Source: Niabella sp. (GTDB taxonomy: Bacteria; Bacteroidota; Bacteroidia; Chitinophagales; Chitinophagaceae). Taken from it: 64,000 bases of DNA. A model generated the notes under the pieces. It saw only the letters and a list, made by a program, of their open reading frames with translations. It searched no databases and was not told the DNA's origin. Position 1 is the stretch's first letter; every line of letters starts with the position of its first letter. Positions 1 to 9,331 of this stretch are shown here, one piece after another. The position numbers and the translations under genes were made by a program. The stretch covers positions 1 to 64,000 of the forward strand of contig NZ_JASLGT010000009.1 in assembly GCF_030150205.1 (NCBI RefSeq). The letters run 5' to 3'.

Positions 1-1
1 C

Positions 2-160
2 TATATAAAAGACAGAATGAGCATGATTGCCTACAATAACATTGAAGACTTACAACAAAGGCTAACGCAAGTCGTTAACAACATTACTACAATCATTACA
101 AAATCAATCTGCGGAAATGAATTCTACCTAAAAACCTTTAAGTATAAATTTAATGTCTAA
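2..160 (+). pseudogene. 3' fragment of an IS630-like transposase (partial, enters from the left edge)
   Basis: An open frame enters from the left edge and ends with TAA at 158-160, giving about 52 codons. The tail KSICGNEFYL near its end resembles the SITGRDW-type ending of Bacteroidota IS630 transposases, and the preceding amphipathic helix also fits such a C-terminus. Nothing of the catalytic DDE domain lies inside the window, so it cannot be said whether the copy is intact beyond the edge. It stands next to two other transposase remnants. The family assignment rests on a short C-terminal motif only. Confidence 0.4.
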
Positions 161-298
161 TTGGTATAACATTAGAAAATAGAAAAACAGCCCCTTATGT
201 GAAATAGTTTTGATCTGACAGTTTGGGATTAATTTTAAGTAACCACACTTAATATATTAATTAGCCTCCAAAAGTCAGGTTATGAATTTAGAGACTAA

Positions 299-890
299 GT
301 TAATGAACTGCGCCGGAAGGGATTTTTATTTCAGCAGCAGGTGTTCGGTGCGTGTGGCGACGTCATGATTTAGAAACTTTTGAAAAACGCTTAAGCGCAT
401 TAGAGGCCCGAATGGCGCAGGAAAGCCTGGTGTTAACAGAGGCTCAGATGATGGCTATGGAACGTGAGCAGGAAAAGCAGGAAGCTCATGGCGAAATAAA
501 GACGGAATACCCGGCTTATCTTGGCTCTCAGGATATCTACTATGTTGGAACCATCAAAGGCGTTGGGCGTATTTACCAGCAGACTTTTATCGACACTTAT
601 AGCCAAGTAGCCTTTGCAAAGCTCTTTTCCAGTAAACATGCTATCACATCAGCATATATCCTCAATGACCGGTAATTCTATTTTTGAGCAACAGGAAATC
701 CCGCTGCTGCGTGTGCTTACGTGACCGGGGCACAGAATTTAATGGCCGGCTTGAACACCATAAATATGAGTTGTATTTAGAGATCGAGGGTATTAATCAC
801 AGCAAAACCAAAGTCCGTCATCCGCAAAGTAATGGTATTTGCGAGCGCTTTCACCAGATGGCCCAGGACGAATTTTACGCGGTCATCTTC
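299..890 (+). pseudogene. IS481-like (DDE integrase-fold) transposase remnant, frameshifted and truncated
   Basis: Pieces of one transposase can be read in successive frames. First comes NELRRKG near 303-321, then AGVRCVWRRHDLETF and IYYVGTIKGVGRIYQQTFIDTYS up to a stop at 673-675. EQQEIPLLRVLT follows in a second frame, then DRGTEFNG and PQSNGICERFH in a third, to about 890. The two aspartates (FIDTYS, DRGTE) and the NGICERF block are typical of the integrase catalytic core of IS481/IS3-type transposases. A two-base deficit near 676-690 and one extra T near 731-735 break the frame, and another shift lies near 322-330. The C-terminus is replaced at about 890 by IS1182-like sequence on the other strand. 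It cannot make a working transposase. Confidence 0.75.
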
Positions 891-1660
891 CGATCATATG
901 ATCCTCCTTCATTCTCATGAATATGGCAGAAGACCCCGTCTTACTGTAAGAATTACGGCCAGCCATTATCCGTTCGTTCTCATTATACTTTGCAGCGTTG
1001 GACGGCCAGTTCTTGCCGGCTTTATTTAGCTTTTGCTTTACCCTCCTGTCTACAGTCTTATCTTTTAGGGCTGCATTAAGCTCATCAATAATTTGTTGGA
1101 CATTGGCCGGATCAATAGGTGCGAAGCTTGACAGCCGTTTATCTTTAAGCTCATCAGCTGCTTCCAACTCGGCGTAATTCCATAAACCTTTCAGGCCGGC
1201 TGCTATCTTGTACCTATTGGTTTTAATAGTGTCTCCCCATACAAAAGGGTAATGGTTTGCATTGGCTTCAATTTTTGTGTTATCTAAATTAATATCTTTC
1301 AAACCTATGTGGCCACTGGATATCAGTAGCTGAACTATCTGGGTAAAAACATCTTTTAAAACTCCCGTAAGCTTGTCTGAGCGAAAGCGGTTGATTGTGT
1401 TATGATTAGGGGTAGACATGGCTGTTAACCACATAAAATATACATCCCGCTTCATTGTTCTATTCTACGGCTGTTGTACTCGTTACAGATATAGACATAT
1501 ACAGAGCCTTGAGCAGTATACGCGGATGATAGCTACTGGTACCTCCGCCTTTGTACTGGCTGCTTATACCATCAATATTCAAATGATCGATTATTGTATT
1601 GATGATCCGTACCGGGTATGTCTTTTCTATTAACTCTTCCAGGTCTGCAGGAAGTAACAT
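890..1660 (-). pseudogene. IS1182-like transposase remnant (N-terminal half, frameshifted)
   Basis: On the minus strand a start at 1660 opens MLLPADLEELIEK, followed by KYKGGGTSSYHPRILLKALY, the N-terminal pattern of IS1182-family transposases. A frameshift near 1456-1465 moves the reading into a second frame with FMWLTAMSTPNHNTINRFRS and NTKIEANANHYPFVWG, both typical of the same family. Similarity stops at MRMKEDHM near 895, so roughly the C-terminal half, with the last catalytic residues, is missing. The break coincides with the end of the IS481-like remnant on the opposite strand, indicating a deletion or an insertion scar. It is non-functional. Confidence 0.8.
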
Positions 1661-1782
1661 GGCCTGCTGCTGATTGTACGTTTTAAAAAGACATTTGAGT
1701 TACTCATGCCTTATTAACGCAAATACAACATCCACAAGTACAAACTCGGCAGTCTGTTTTTATCTACAAGTGTGAATAACCC

Positions 1783-1815
1783 AAAAAAAGAGAGTGTCTT
1801 TTGTGACACTCTCTT
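1783..1815 (-). terminator. Rho-independent terminator of the protease gene
   Basis: A perfect 11-bp stem AAGAGAGTGTC (1788-1798) pairs with 1805-1815 around a 6-nt loop. On the minus strand it is followed by a T tract (A's at 1783-1789). It lies about 150 bp after the stop codon of the minus-strand protease gene at 1969-3342. Confidence 0.8.
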
Positions 1816-1968
1816 GGTATTAAGCTTTATTGGAAAATTCCATTACAAGTCAGGAATAAAAATAAACGTTCTCGAAAGTCTAATTTATTCCTTCCAGAAT
1901 CTTAAATGTAGCTGAAAAGAATTACCAGCACGCTAAAAACAAAATAACCCGTGGAAGTTGTATCACAC

Positions 1969-3342
1969 CTAAAGTCCTCCATTTGTTAAAAGAATTTTTT
2001 TCTGGGCTGTAGTTGAACCACAGGCATTCGATAAGGTTAACTTAACTTGAAATACATATTCATTAAATTCTATAAATGGAGTTGAGGTTTGTACCGTATA
2101 AATATTATTGTTTTGATCTGTTATTGTCCAATTATAAGTTTGAGCATTAGAGAATGGGGCATATGAGCCAGCGAGAGATACTCTATAATTCATATTAGGA
2201 TCATTAGCAATTGCGGGCGTTTGAGCTAAACTTATTATTGGGCGTCCGATCCAGATGTTTCTATTTACGGTCAAAGATGAAAGACCTGTTGTTATCGTAG
2301 CTGTTAGACTAACCATACCGTTGAAATTACCAACAGCGGAAACTACAGCAGTATTGTTGCTTGCAGAAATGCTTACATTACTGGTGCTCGCGCTCCAGTT
2401 CACTGTTGCACCAGTAGGTAAATTACTAATAGAGTAAGTTCCTGAAGTACAAAAAGATGATGAGCCAACAATGGACGGTACTAAGGCTTGGCTGGTAGAA
2501 TTAATCCAGGAAAGATACTCAGATACTTTTGTAAAGGCTGATGGCACATCATAACCATCAGGACCTGACATTGATGCTACACCTACAAGAACATCCCCTA
2601 TACCGGGTATGCTGACTGTCAAGGGCCCCCCGCTATCTCCTTCTGCAATACCCTCTATTGATGGTTCATTTCTGTGCGCATAAAGGAGCTTATCAGACCT
2701 TGGCATAAATGGATCTGGAATTAACATACTATTTTTTCCTATGAGTTTCATGTGTACCCAACGTAGCTGATCCCGACTATCATTACCACCACTACCAGTA
2801 TGTCCCCAGCCTGAGGCGCTGACTGTTTCTCCAACATCCTGATATGATAGCTGATTTGATGCTATACAGTTAATTGATTGAGATGCATTGTCTAGAACTA
2901 ACGGTTGGGAAAGGCGCACTATTGCAATGTCATAAAGATGTTTAACATTACCATCCCATAATGGATGAATTACTACTGTATCAATACTTCTACTTTGGCC
3001 GTTAAAATTTACACTTGCTACAGAAGAAGTTGAACCTGCCCCGACTGTCCCGTTGTAGGGGATCGATGCGTTATCAAAAAGATGTGCTGCTGTAACTATA
3101 ATAGTAGGACTAAGAATTGACCCGCCGCCAAGTGTAAAATTCCCATCATTTAGGTGTATTGAGAAGGAAACTTGATAAGCTCTATTATCAATACTGATAG
3201 GATCCCCTCCAACAATTGAGGTTGTTTCTGGCTTTTTAAGATCTTTTTCAGTTTCCTGGAGCTGAATTTTGTCCTTTTTCTGGCATCCAACAAAAATTAG
3301 CAATAATAAAGCAATTGCTTGGTAAGCATGTTTTTTTTTCAT
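1969..3342 (-). CDS. Trypsin-like serine protease (S1 family) lipoprotein
   Basis: This 457-residue protein begins with a lipoprotein signal peptide (lipobox LIFVGC, acylated Cys20). A chymotrypsin-fold domain follows, with the full triad visible: His87 in TAAH, Asp138 in DIAIVRL and Ser237 in GDSGGP. The sequence IVGG at 43-46 matches the mature N-terminus created by zymogen activation in this family. It is preceded by Ser rather than Arg/Lys, so any activating cleavage would not be trypsin-like, and it would also free the protease from its lipid anchor. After about residue 285 come Ig/PKD-like beta-rich segments, probably adhesive or spacer modules. It is expected in the outer membrane or at the cell surface. 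It is monocistronic, with a terminator downstream. Its substrate cannot be told from sequence. Confidence 0.85.
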   Translation of the reverse strand: MKKKHAYQAIALLLLIFVGCQKKDKIQLQETEKDLKKPETTSIVGGDPISIDNRAYQVSFSIHLNDGNFTLGGGSILSPTIIVTAAHLFDNASIPYNGTVGAGSTSSVASVNFNGQSRSIDTVVIHPLWDGNVKHLYDIAIVRLSQPLVLDNASQSINCIASNQLSYQDVGETVSASGWGHTGSGGNDSRDQLRWVHMKLIGKNSMLIPDPFMPRSDKLLYAHRNEPSIEGIAEGDSGGPLTVSIPGIGDVLVGVASMSGPDGYDVPSAFTKVSEYLSWINSTSQALVPSIVGSSSFCTSGTYSISNLPTGATVNWSASTSNVSISASNNTAVVSAVGNFNGMVSLTATITTGLSSLTVNRNIWIGRPIISLAQTPAIANDPNMNYRVSLAGSYAPFSNAQTYNWTITDQNNNIYTVQTSTPFIEFNEYVFQVKLTLSNACGSTTAQKKILLTNGGL

Positions 3343-4012
3343 GGCTTGTACTTTAGGTAAAAAAAAATGTTATTCAAACTGGTACTACATAAAAATAGTA
3401 TTTTTAATATGTGTTAGCAAATTATTTATAACTACAAAAAGCCCGAAAAGCTTTTGAGAAAGCCCTTTTGTCGGGGTCGACGCATACAGGTGTTCTGCCC
3501 TGTTTATTTTGTCCTGATTGGGTAAAAAGAAGCTTGATTGAAGTATGTAATTTGTTGATATTTAATTGGCTGAGGTTTATAATAAACACTTGTGCTGAAT
3601 GCGGCACTCGCCTGGCAATTGGTACATGAAGAAATAGCACAATGAGATAGCACTTGTTAACCCGATAAATATTTGCCTCATGGAAAGAAATCATAACATT
3701 CATGTTTTGCTGTGGTATTTCTTCAAAGCATCTGAAATACGCAGTATGCCCATAAATGATAAATAAAGCTGACCCAATTCGACCATATGGATCGACATGA
3801 AATGGTCAATTTGGGAGTCTGATATCTCAGTCTGGCCAGGAAAAAAATCTTATAAGATATTGGCAAACAAACGATTGTTATTTATTCTGATTGATGTTTG
3901 TATATTTATTGTTAATATTTTTTGAAAATATTCTTAATAGTGGCTAACTTGATAGTGTTTTTTTGGAAAACTACTAATTGGTTTAACTTATTCGTTAACA
4001 AAAACACATTAC
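3343..4012. other. Intergenic region upstream of susC
   Basis: This 670-bp stretch has no convincing gene. A 93-codon minus-strand frame at 3422-3703 shows no recognisable motif and is treated as chance. The only clear structure is the inverted repeat at 3773-3815. The AT-rich last 170 bp must hold the susC promoter. A TTTG at 3897-3900 and a TATTTTTTG at 3916-3924 resemble the -33/-7 elements, but both the spacing and the second box deviate from consensus. Confidence 0.4.
3773..3815. repeat. Imperfect inverted repeat, possible IS21-type end or attenuator
   Basis: The arm CCCAATTCGACCAT (3773-3786) pairs with ATGGTCAATTTGGG (3802-3815) with two mismatches around a 15-nt loop that contains CGACATGA. 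Sequences of the type GACCAT...ATGGTCAATTTG resemble the terminal repeats of IS21-family elements in Bacteroidota, from memory. No istA or istB gene is nearby, so this would be a solo relic. It has no T tract and is therefore not a simple terminator. Confidence 0.4.
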
Positions 4013-7000
4013 ATGAGAAGTACTTTATTACTAAGCATTTTGCTGCTGGCCAGCAATTTTTTGCTCCGGGCACAAACAAAACCCATTACAGGTACTGTAA
4101 AAGATGAGGCCGGCAACCTGGTTCCTTTTGCCACTATTTCGGAAAAAAATACCCGGAATGCCGTATCTGCGGATGAGCAGGGAAACTTCCGTATTACTGC
4201 TAAACCAGGCGCGCTGTTGGAAGTGTCAGCTGCAGGATTCCAAACCCAAAGCGTGAGTGCAACTGCCAATCCTATGAATATTGTTCTTAGTGCAGGACAG
4301 GGACAGGTGATCCAGGAAGTAGTGGTTACCGCTCTTGGTGTTAAAAGAAACAGAAATGATCTTGGCTATGCGGCACAAACCGTCAACGCCGAAGAGCTGT
4401 CGAAGGCTGCGCAAACTGATGCGTTGAAGGCACTTTCGGGGAAAGTTGCGGGTGTACAAATCACCAGCTCCACCGGTACGCCGGGCGGAGCCTCCTATAT
4501 ACAATTACGGGGCGCTAATTCCATTACCGGTGACAACCAGCCTTTGTTTGTTATCGATGGCGTTCCTATAGATAATGGTCAAAATTATTCAGGAGATCCG
4601 GCAGATGGAACGAATAATGTTCTTTTTGGAACTACAAATACCAACAGAGGGGCCGATATTAACCCGAATGATATTGAAAGCGTTACCGTTTTAAAAGGGC
4701 CTGCCGCCGCTGCACTGTACGGTATCGGAGCTGCAAACGGAGCCATCCTTATTACTACAAAAAGTGGGAAGGCTGGTAGAACGCAGGTAGAATTTAATTC
4801 GACGCTCTCTTTTGACAAAGTGAATCGTTATCCCGGACTGCAAAATCAATGGATCAAGGGATCCTTTATAGATCAAGCCCGATATATAGCGGGGTACCCT
4901 TCATCAAACAGGTATTCATGGGGCGCTAAAGTTGATACCCTTTTCTGGACGGGCGTTCCGAATGATTTTGATATACACGGCGAAGTGGTCGGTAAATCTG
5001 ACCCCAGGGCGAAAATACCTTTTGTGCCTTATGATAATATGCGTAGTTTTTTCAGAACGGCCCCTTCCTATACGAATTCTATCTCCTTCTCCGGCGGTAA
5101 TGAAGTGGCCACTTACAGAATGGGGTATACCAATCTTTATCAGAATTCAATCGTTCCTACGCAATCTTTTCAACGGAATTCATTGAGTTTCGCAGGATCG
5201 TTGAAAATATCAGAAAAGTTTAAGGCATCTTCTACGATAAATTACACCCGAAGCAATAGTACCCAACCCCAGAATGGTAGCAATACTTCCGGTATTATGC
5301 TGGGGTTAACGAGGACGCCAATCGATTTTGATAATTCAAATGGCGCTAAAGATGCAAAAGATCCAAAGGCGTACCTGTTTCCCGTTGGAAGCGAATTTGC
5401 AGGTTTGCAAAGAGCTTATCGATTCAATGGTGAATTGGGCGTTTATGATAATCCGTATTGGACCTTGAACAAGACCCCTTTTACTACGGATCTTAATCGT
5501 ATTATTGGAAATGTTCAATTGGATTATAATATCGGCAACGGGTTTACAGCGCTTTATCGTCTAGGCTCAGATATTTACCAGGATAACCGGCAGCAATATT
5601 ACGATAAAGGGTCAAGTGCGTATTCCGATGGCCGTATTTTCTATGACCGGTACTCATATACCAGTCTGAATTCAGATCTGATTCTGGGATATACAAAAAA
5701 GATCTCTGAAGCATTTAAGTTTGATGGTAAGGTGGGAAATAACTTCTATTCCAATAAATTAAACGAGTTGTATACGCAGGGAGATGGGCTCGTATCCTCC
5801 GATTTTAATAATATGGATAACGCCACCGTTGTGAAGTCGGCCAACTTTGTTACTCCATACAGAAGATCGTCTGTATACTTTGATCTTAATCTGGACTATG
5901 CCTCTATTTTATTCCTTGAGGTAACGGGAAGGAATGACTGGTCATCTACGCTACCTGTGGATAAACGGTCATTTTTTTATCCGTCGGCTAATTTAGGTTT
6001 TGTATTTTCTAAATTAGGAAATCTGCAGAACAGTAATATACTAAGCTATGGTAAAGTAAGACTGTCTGCGGCCCAGGTTGGTAAAGATGCCCCGGCCTTT
6101 GCGTTGAATGGATATTATTCCAAGGCCACTTTTTCAGATGGGTATACTTCCGGAATTACGTATCCAAATGATGGCGTTGCCGGCTTTGGAAGGGTTTCAG
6201 TTTTAGGCAACCCAAATTTAAAGCCGGAGCGGACAACATCCTATGAAGTTGGGTTAAACCTTCAGTTCTTTAAAAACAGGCTGGGCCTGGATGCAACGGG
6301 TTATTACTCCAAGGGATCTGATTTGATTGTAACGGCTCCACTGGCAGCCTCTACAGGATACAATTCCCAGGTAATTAATTCAGGTTCTATTGAAACAAGA
6401 GGTCTGGAACTTCAGCTGACGGGAACTCCTGTTAGAACCAACAGCTTCAAATGGGAATCTTTTGTAAATTTCAGTACCTATAAAAACAAAATTCTGAAAT
6501 TGGCCGACGGAGTACAACAAATAGACCTGAATGGCTTTACCGGAACCACCATTGCCCAAATCGCGGGGTACGGCGCCGCTTCCATTTTTGGCTATGGCTA
6601 CGAGCGGGATGCCAATGGTAATATTGTTGTTGATGACAGGGAAGGCGATGCGCGGTATTATCCGATAGCGCCGGCTGTACAAAAATTTCTGGGAAATACA
6701 AATCCGAAATTCTTAATGGGATTTGGAAATACATTTACGTATAAGAACCTTTCCCTCTATGCTTTGCTGGATTGGAAAAACGGAGGAAAAATGTGGAATG
6801 GTACGCGGGGATCTCTTGCGGCGATCGGAACCTCTGATTTGACCAATAACCGGGATAAGATGTATTTATTCCAGGGTGTGCTGGGGCATTTAAATGATGC
6901 CGGCGAACTGGTGCACAATGATGCAAACGGAAATGAGGTGGCAGGGCCGGGAGCTGCAAATACAGTGGAGGTGCCTTTAAACGAAGCCTGGTATCGCGGT

Positions 7001-7288
7001 AACGGCGGCGGCTTTGGCAACCTGAATGAAGCCTTTATAGAAGACGCTTCTTATATCAAATTGAGGGAAGCAAGTATGTCATATGATTTTTCATACCTGC
7101 TGGATCAACGGCGGTTTATAAGGGGAGCATCGCTGGGCGTTTTTGTGAGAAATGTAATTCTCTGGACACCCTACAAAGGGATCGATCCGGAAACAAGTCT
7201 GACGGGGGCTACCAGTGCCCAGGGCATTGATTACTTCAATATGCCAGGTACGGCTTCATTTGGTGTGAATCTGAAAGTAAAATTCTAA
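4013..7288 (+). CDS. SusC/RagA family TonB-dependent outer-membrane receptor
   Basis: This 1091-residue SusC-like importer pulls ligand captured by its SusD partner across the outer membrane using TonB energy. A signal peptide ends near QAQ-type residues 19-21. A CarboxypepD_reg-like N-terminal domain spans about 24-95, and a TonB box-like EVVVTALG lies at 102-109. The plug domain follows, with LSGKVAGVQI and the SusC-typical PLFVIDGVPIDN near 177-188. A long beta-barrel ends in the aromatic C-terminus NLKVKF, as expected for barrel insertion by BamA. It is full length for the family. susD follows after 53 bp in the same operon. No glycosidase, peptidase, hybrid sensor or ECF sigma/anti-sigma pair flanks it, so the nutrient is unknown. 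Confidence 0.95.
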   Translation: MRSTLLLSILLLASNFLLRAQTKPITGTVKDEAGNLVPFATISEKNTRNAVSADEQGNFRITAKPGALLEVSAAGFQTQSVSATANPMNIVLSAGQGQVIQEVVVTALGVKRNRNDLGYAAQTVNAEELSKAAQTDALKALSGKVAGVQITSSTGTPGGASYIQLRGANSITGDNQPLFVIDGVPIDNGQNYSGDPADGTNNVLFGTTNTNRGADINPNDIESVTVLKGPAAAALYGIGAANGAILITTKSGKAGRTQVEFNSTLSFDKVNRYPGLQNQWIKGSFIDQARYIAGYPSSNRYSWGAKVDTLFWTGVPNDFDIHGEVVGKSDPRAKIPFVPYDNMRSFFRTAPSYTNSISFSGGNEVATYRMGYTNLYQNSIVPTQSFQRNSLSFAGSLKISEKFKASSTINYTRSNSTQPQNGSNTSGIMLGLTRTPIDFDNSNGAKDAKDPKAYLFPVGSEFAGLQRAYRFNGELGVYDNPYWTLNKTPFTTDLNRIIGNVQLDYNIGNGFTALYRLGSDIYQDNRQQYYDKGSSAYSDGRIFYDRYSYTSLNSDLILGYTKKISEAFKFDGKVGNNFYSNKLNELYTQGDGLVSSDFNNMDNATVVKSANFVTPYRRSSVYFDLNLDYASILFLEVTGRNDWSSTLPVDKRSFFYPSANLGFVFSKLGNLQNSNILSYGKVRLSAAQVGKDAPAFALNGYYSKATFSDGYTSGITYPNDGVAGFGRVSVLGNPNLKPERTTSYEVGLNLQFFKNRLGLDATGYYSKGSDLIVTAPLAASTGYNSQVINSGSIETRGLELQLTGTPVRTNSFKWESFVNFSTYKNKILKLADGVQQIDLNGFTGTTIAQIAGYGAASIFGYGYERDANGNIVVDDREGDARYYPIAPAVQKFLGNTNPKFLMGFGNTFTYKNLSLYALLDWKNGGKMWNGTRGSLAAIGTSDLTNNRDKMYLFQGVLGHLNDAGELVHNDANGNEVAGPGAANTVEVPLNEAWYRGNGGGFGNLNEAFIEDASYIKLREASMSYDFSYLLDQRRFIRGASLGVFVRNVILWTPYKGIDPETSLTGATSAQGIDYFNMPGTASFGVNLKVKF

Positions 7289-7341
7289 AAGATGCACCCA
7301 AAATACAGCCACTTCTTTTACATAAACTAAATCAAGTAATA

Positions 7342-8736
7342 ATGAAATATTTTAATAAAAAGCTTTCTGTAATTCTTCTTACTGTTACAGTCATTTTAAT
7401 AAGCGCCTGTAACAAGAAGTATTTTTATGATGGGATTAATGATGATCCTACACAGCTTAAAAATCCCACACCGGCATTATTGTTATCGCCGATTCTTCTT
7501 GCATCGGGGTATGAATACGGTGGTGATGAATCCCGTTTCCCTTCTATTTTTATGCAGCAGGTAACCGGTGCCGCTAATCAATCTTATTCAGCAGGTATCT
7601 ATAATATTTCTCCGGATGATGTCGATAATATGTGGAGCTTTGGATTTTATGGGGGGCTGATGAACAATACCTATGATCTAATTACAAAATCAGGAGAACT
7701 GAATCAGAAGTACTATCACGCCATCGGGCAGATCGTAATGGCCAATTTGCTTCAAAGAGCAACAGACTTATGGGGAGATATTCCTTATGCACAGGCGTTT
7801 AAAGGAAACGAAAGTAAAAATGCAGCATTTGATACACAGGAGTCTATTTATGCGACTGTTTTCTCGCTTTTAAACGGGGGCATAGCAGAGATCGAAGCTG
7901 GCGATGAAGGCGCAACCTTACCCGGGCAGGAGGATATCCTGTATCGCAATGCAAAGAATGATATTGATTTGCAAATAGGGCATTGGAAAAGATTTGCACA
8001 TGCGCTAAAAGCCAGGTGTTTTATTCATCTTGCAAAGGTTTCCCCGGTTTATTATGATTCTGTTTTAAAGGAAGTGCCATTGGCGTTTAAGGATAATTCA
8101 GATAATGCGATCGTACCTTTTAGCGGTTCCAGTGTAAACTCTTCCAATCCTACTTTCCAGTTTAATGATCAGCGGGGAGATATCGCTTACGGCAGTAATT
8201 TTTTATATTACAAATTATTGGGAAATGATCCCCGCTACAATATCTATTATGATACAACCATGAAGGTAGATAAACAAACCGGCAAAATTGATACGTTGGT
8301 AGACCTGGGAAGTTTTAATGGTGCCGCCAGTTCTTCTATATATTTAATGACTTATGATGAGCTGAAATTCATTGAAGCGGAGGCCCAGTTCCAAAAAGGA
8401 GCAAAATCATTAGCGGCGGATGCCTATAATACGGCGGTAGCAGCCAACCTGGCAAGAACAGGGGCCGATGACGCTTATGCAGCTGTAGTAGCTAAGACCG
8501 CTGCAACCATCACGTTAAATGATATTATGACCCAGAAATACATTGCACTTTTCTTATCGTCGGAAGTGTGGACGGATTGGCGCAGAACTGGCTTGCCCCA
8601 GTTAACCCCGGCAAGCGGAAATGTTACCGGTGGAATTATTCCCCGGGCATTGGTTTATCCCAGCAAAGAAATAAGGTATAACAGCAATACCCCTAAGAAC
8701 AGAACGCTCACGAGCAAGCTTTGGTGGGATAAATAA
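7342..8736 (+). CDS. SusD/RagB-like nutrient-binding lipoprotein
   Basis: This 464-residue surface lipoprotein forms the lid over the SusC channel and binds substrate. The signal peptide ends in the lipobox LISAC, with Cys at about residue 23. The motif NDDPTQLKNPTPALLLSPIL is typical of the SusD-like_2 branch of the superfamily, and ATDLWGDIPYAQAF and ELKFIEAEA are recognisable helical TPR-like blocks. The C-terminal KEIRYNSN is also usual. It follows susC directly and is followed by a strong terminator, so the operon has two genes only. The SusD-like_2 branch often goes with peptide or unknown substrates, which is inference. Confidence 0.93.
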   Translation: MKYFNKKLSVILLTVTVILISACNKKYFYDGINDDPTQLKNPTPALLLSPILLASGYEYGGDESRFPSIFMQQVTGAANQSYSAGIYNISPDDVDNMWSFGFYGGLMNNTYDLITKSGELNQKYYHAIGQIVMANLLQRATDLWGDIPYAQAFKGNESKNAAFDTQESIYATVFSLLNGGIAEIEAGDEGATLPGQEDILYRNAKNDIDLQIGHWKRFAHALKARCFIHLAKVSPVYYDSVLKEVPLAFKDNSDNAIVPFSGSSVNSSNPTFQFNDQRGDIAYGSNFLYYKLLGNDPRYNIYYDTTMKVDKQTGKIDTLVDLGSFNGAASSSIYLMTYDELKFIEAEAQFQKGAKSLAADAYNTAVAANLARTGADDAYAAVVAKTAATITLNDIMTQKYIALFLSSEVWTDWRRTGLPQLTPASGNVTGGIIPRALVYPSKEIRYNSNTPKNRTLTSKLWWDK

Positions 8737-8762
8737 TGATATATTTCCTTATTAATTTTATG

Positions 8763-8796
8763 AGGGGCTTTCTTCAAATGAAGATGGCCCCTTTTT
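8763..8796 (+). terminator. Terminator after susD
   Basis: A stem AGGGGC/GCCCCT with an inner TCTTC/GAAGA stem is followed by five T's (8792-8796). It sits 27 bp after the susD stop codon and closes the susCD operon. Confidence 0.8.
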
Positions 8797-8995
8797 ATAT
8801 AGAGATCTGCAGCACCTGCCTGGCCATAGCGTAATAAACCAAAAGAGCGCGGCTTAAGGTAGTAAGAGAGCCGTTAACAGAAATATGTTCCAAATAAAAA
8901 ATAGGAAATTTAAAAGTTCCTTCAATTTTGTTCCTTAACAAAAACATGATTTTAAACCCGGTACCGACGCAGTACTTTGATACTACTTCTTTTAT

Positions 8996-9003
8996 TACCT
9001 TCG
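8996..9003 (+). promoter_or_regulatory. Possible -7 element for the DUF3467 gene
   Basis: TACCTTCG differs by one base from TAnnTTTG. A TTTG at 8976-8979 could be the -33 element, though the spacing is a little short. It would place the transcript start about 10 nt before the ATG at 9018. Confidence 0.35.
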
Positions 9004-9017
9004 TTCAAACAAATAAA

Positions 9018-9326
9018 ATGAACGAACAACAACAGAACCAGTTAAATATAGAAATTTCGGAAGAAGTGGCAGAAGGAACCTATGCAAACCTGGCGATCAT
9101 CACCCACTCAATGGCGGAATTTGTGATCGACTTTGTAAATGTAATGCCGGGAACACCCAAAAGCAAAGTAAAATCGAGGATCGTATTCACCCCGCAACAC
9201 GCAAAACGCTTTATGAAAGCGCTGATCGACAATATTGAGAAATTTGAAGCTTCGCAGGGGGTGATCAAGGACCTGGATGAAATGCAGGTGCCGGTAAACT
9301 TTGGCGGACCTACAGCGCAGGCCTAA
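9018..9326 (+). CDS. DUF3467 family protein
   Basis: This small soluble protein of 102 residues is of the DUF3467 type, common in Bacteroidota and of unknown function. Recognisable blocks are the acidic N-terminus, EGTYANLAIITHS, FVIDFVNVMPGTPK, SRIVFTPQHAKRF and LIDNIEKFE. The start at 9018 (MNEQQQNQ) is preferred over an upstream in-frame ATG at 8928. The extra 30 residues do not belong to the family, and the promoter-like sequence lies between the two starts. No signal peptide or membrane segment is visible. It stands alone, with repeat-like sequence downstream. Confidence 0.85.
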   Translation: MNEQQQNQLNIEISEEVAEGTYANLAIITHSMAEFVIDFVNVMPGTPKSKVKSRIVFTPQHAKRFMKALIDNIEKFEASQGVIKDLDEMQVPVNFGGPTAQA

Positions 9327-9331
9327 CTAAT

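Noticed and set aside
3422..3703. A 93-codon minus-strand open frame in the gap before susC
   Set aside because: No recognisable motif, no signal peptide, and unusual composition; it looks like a chance frame in AT-rich sequence.
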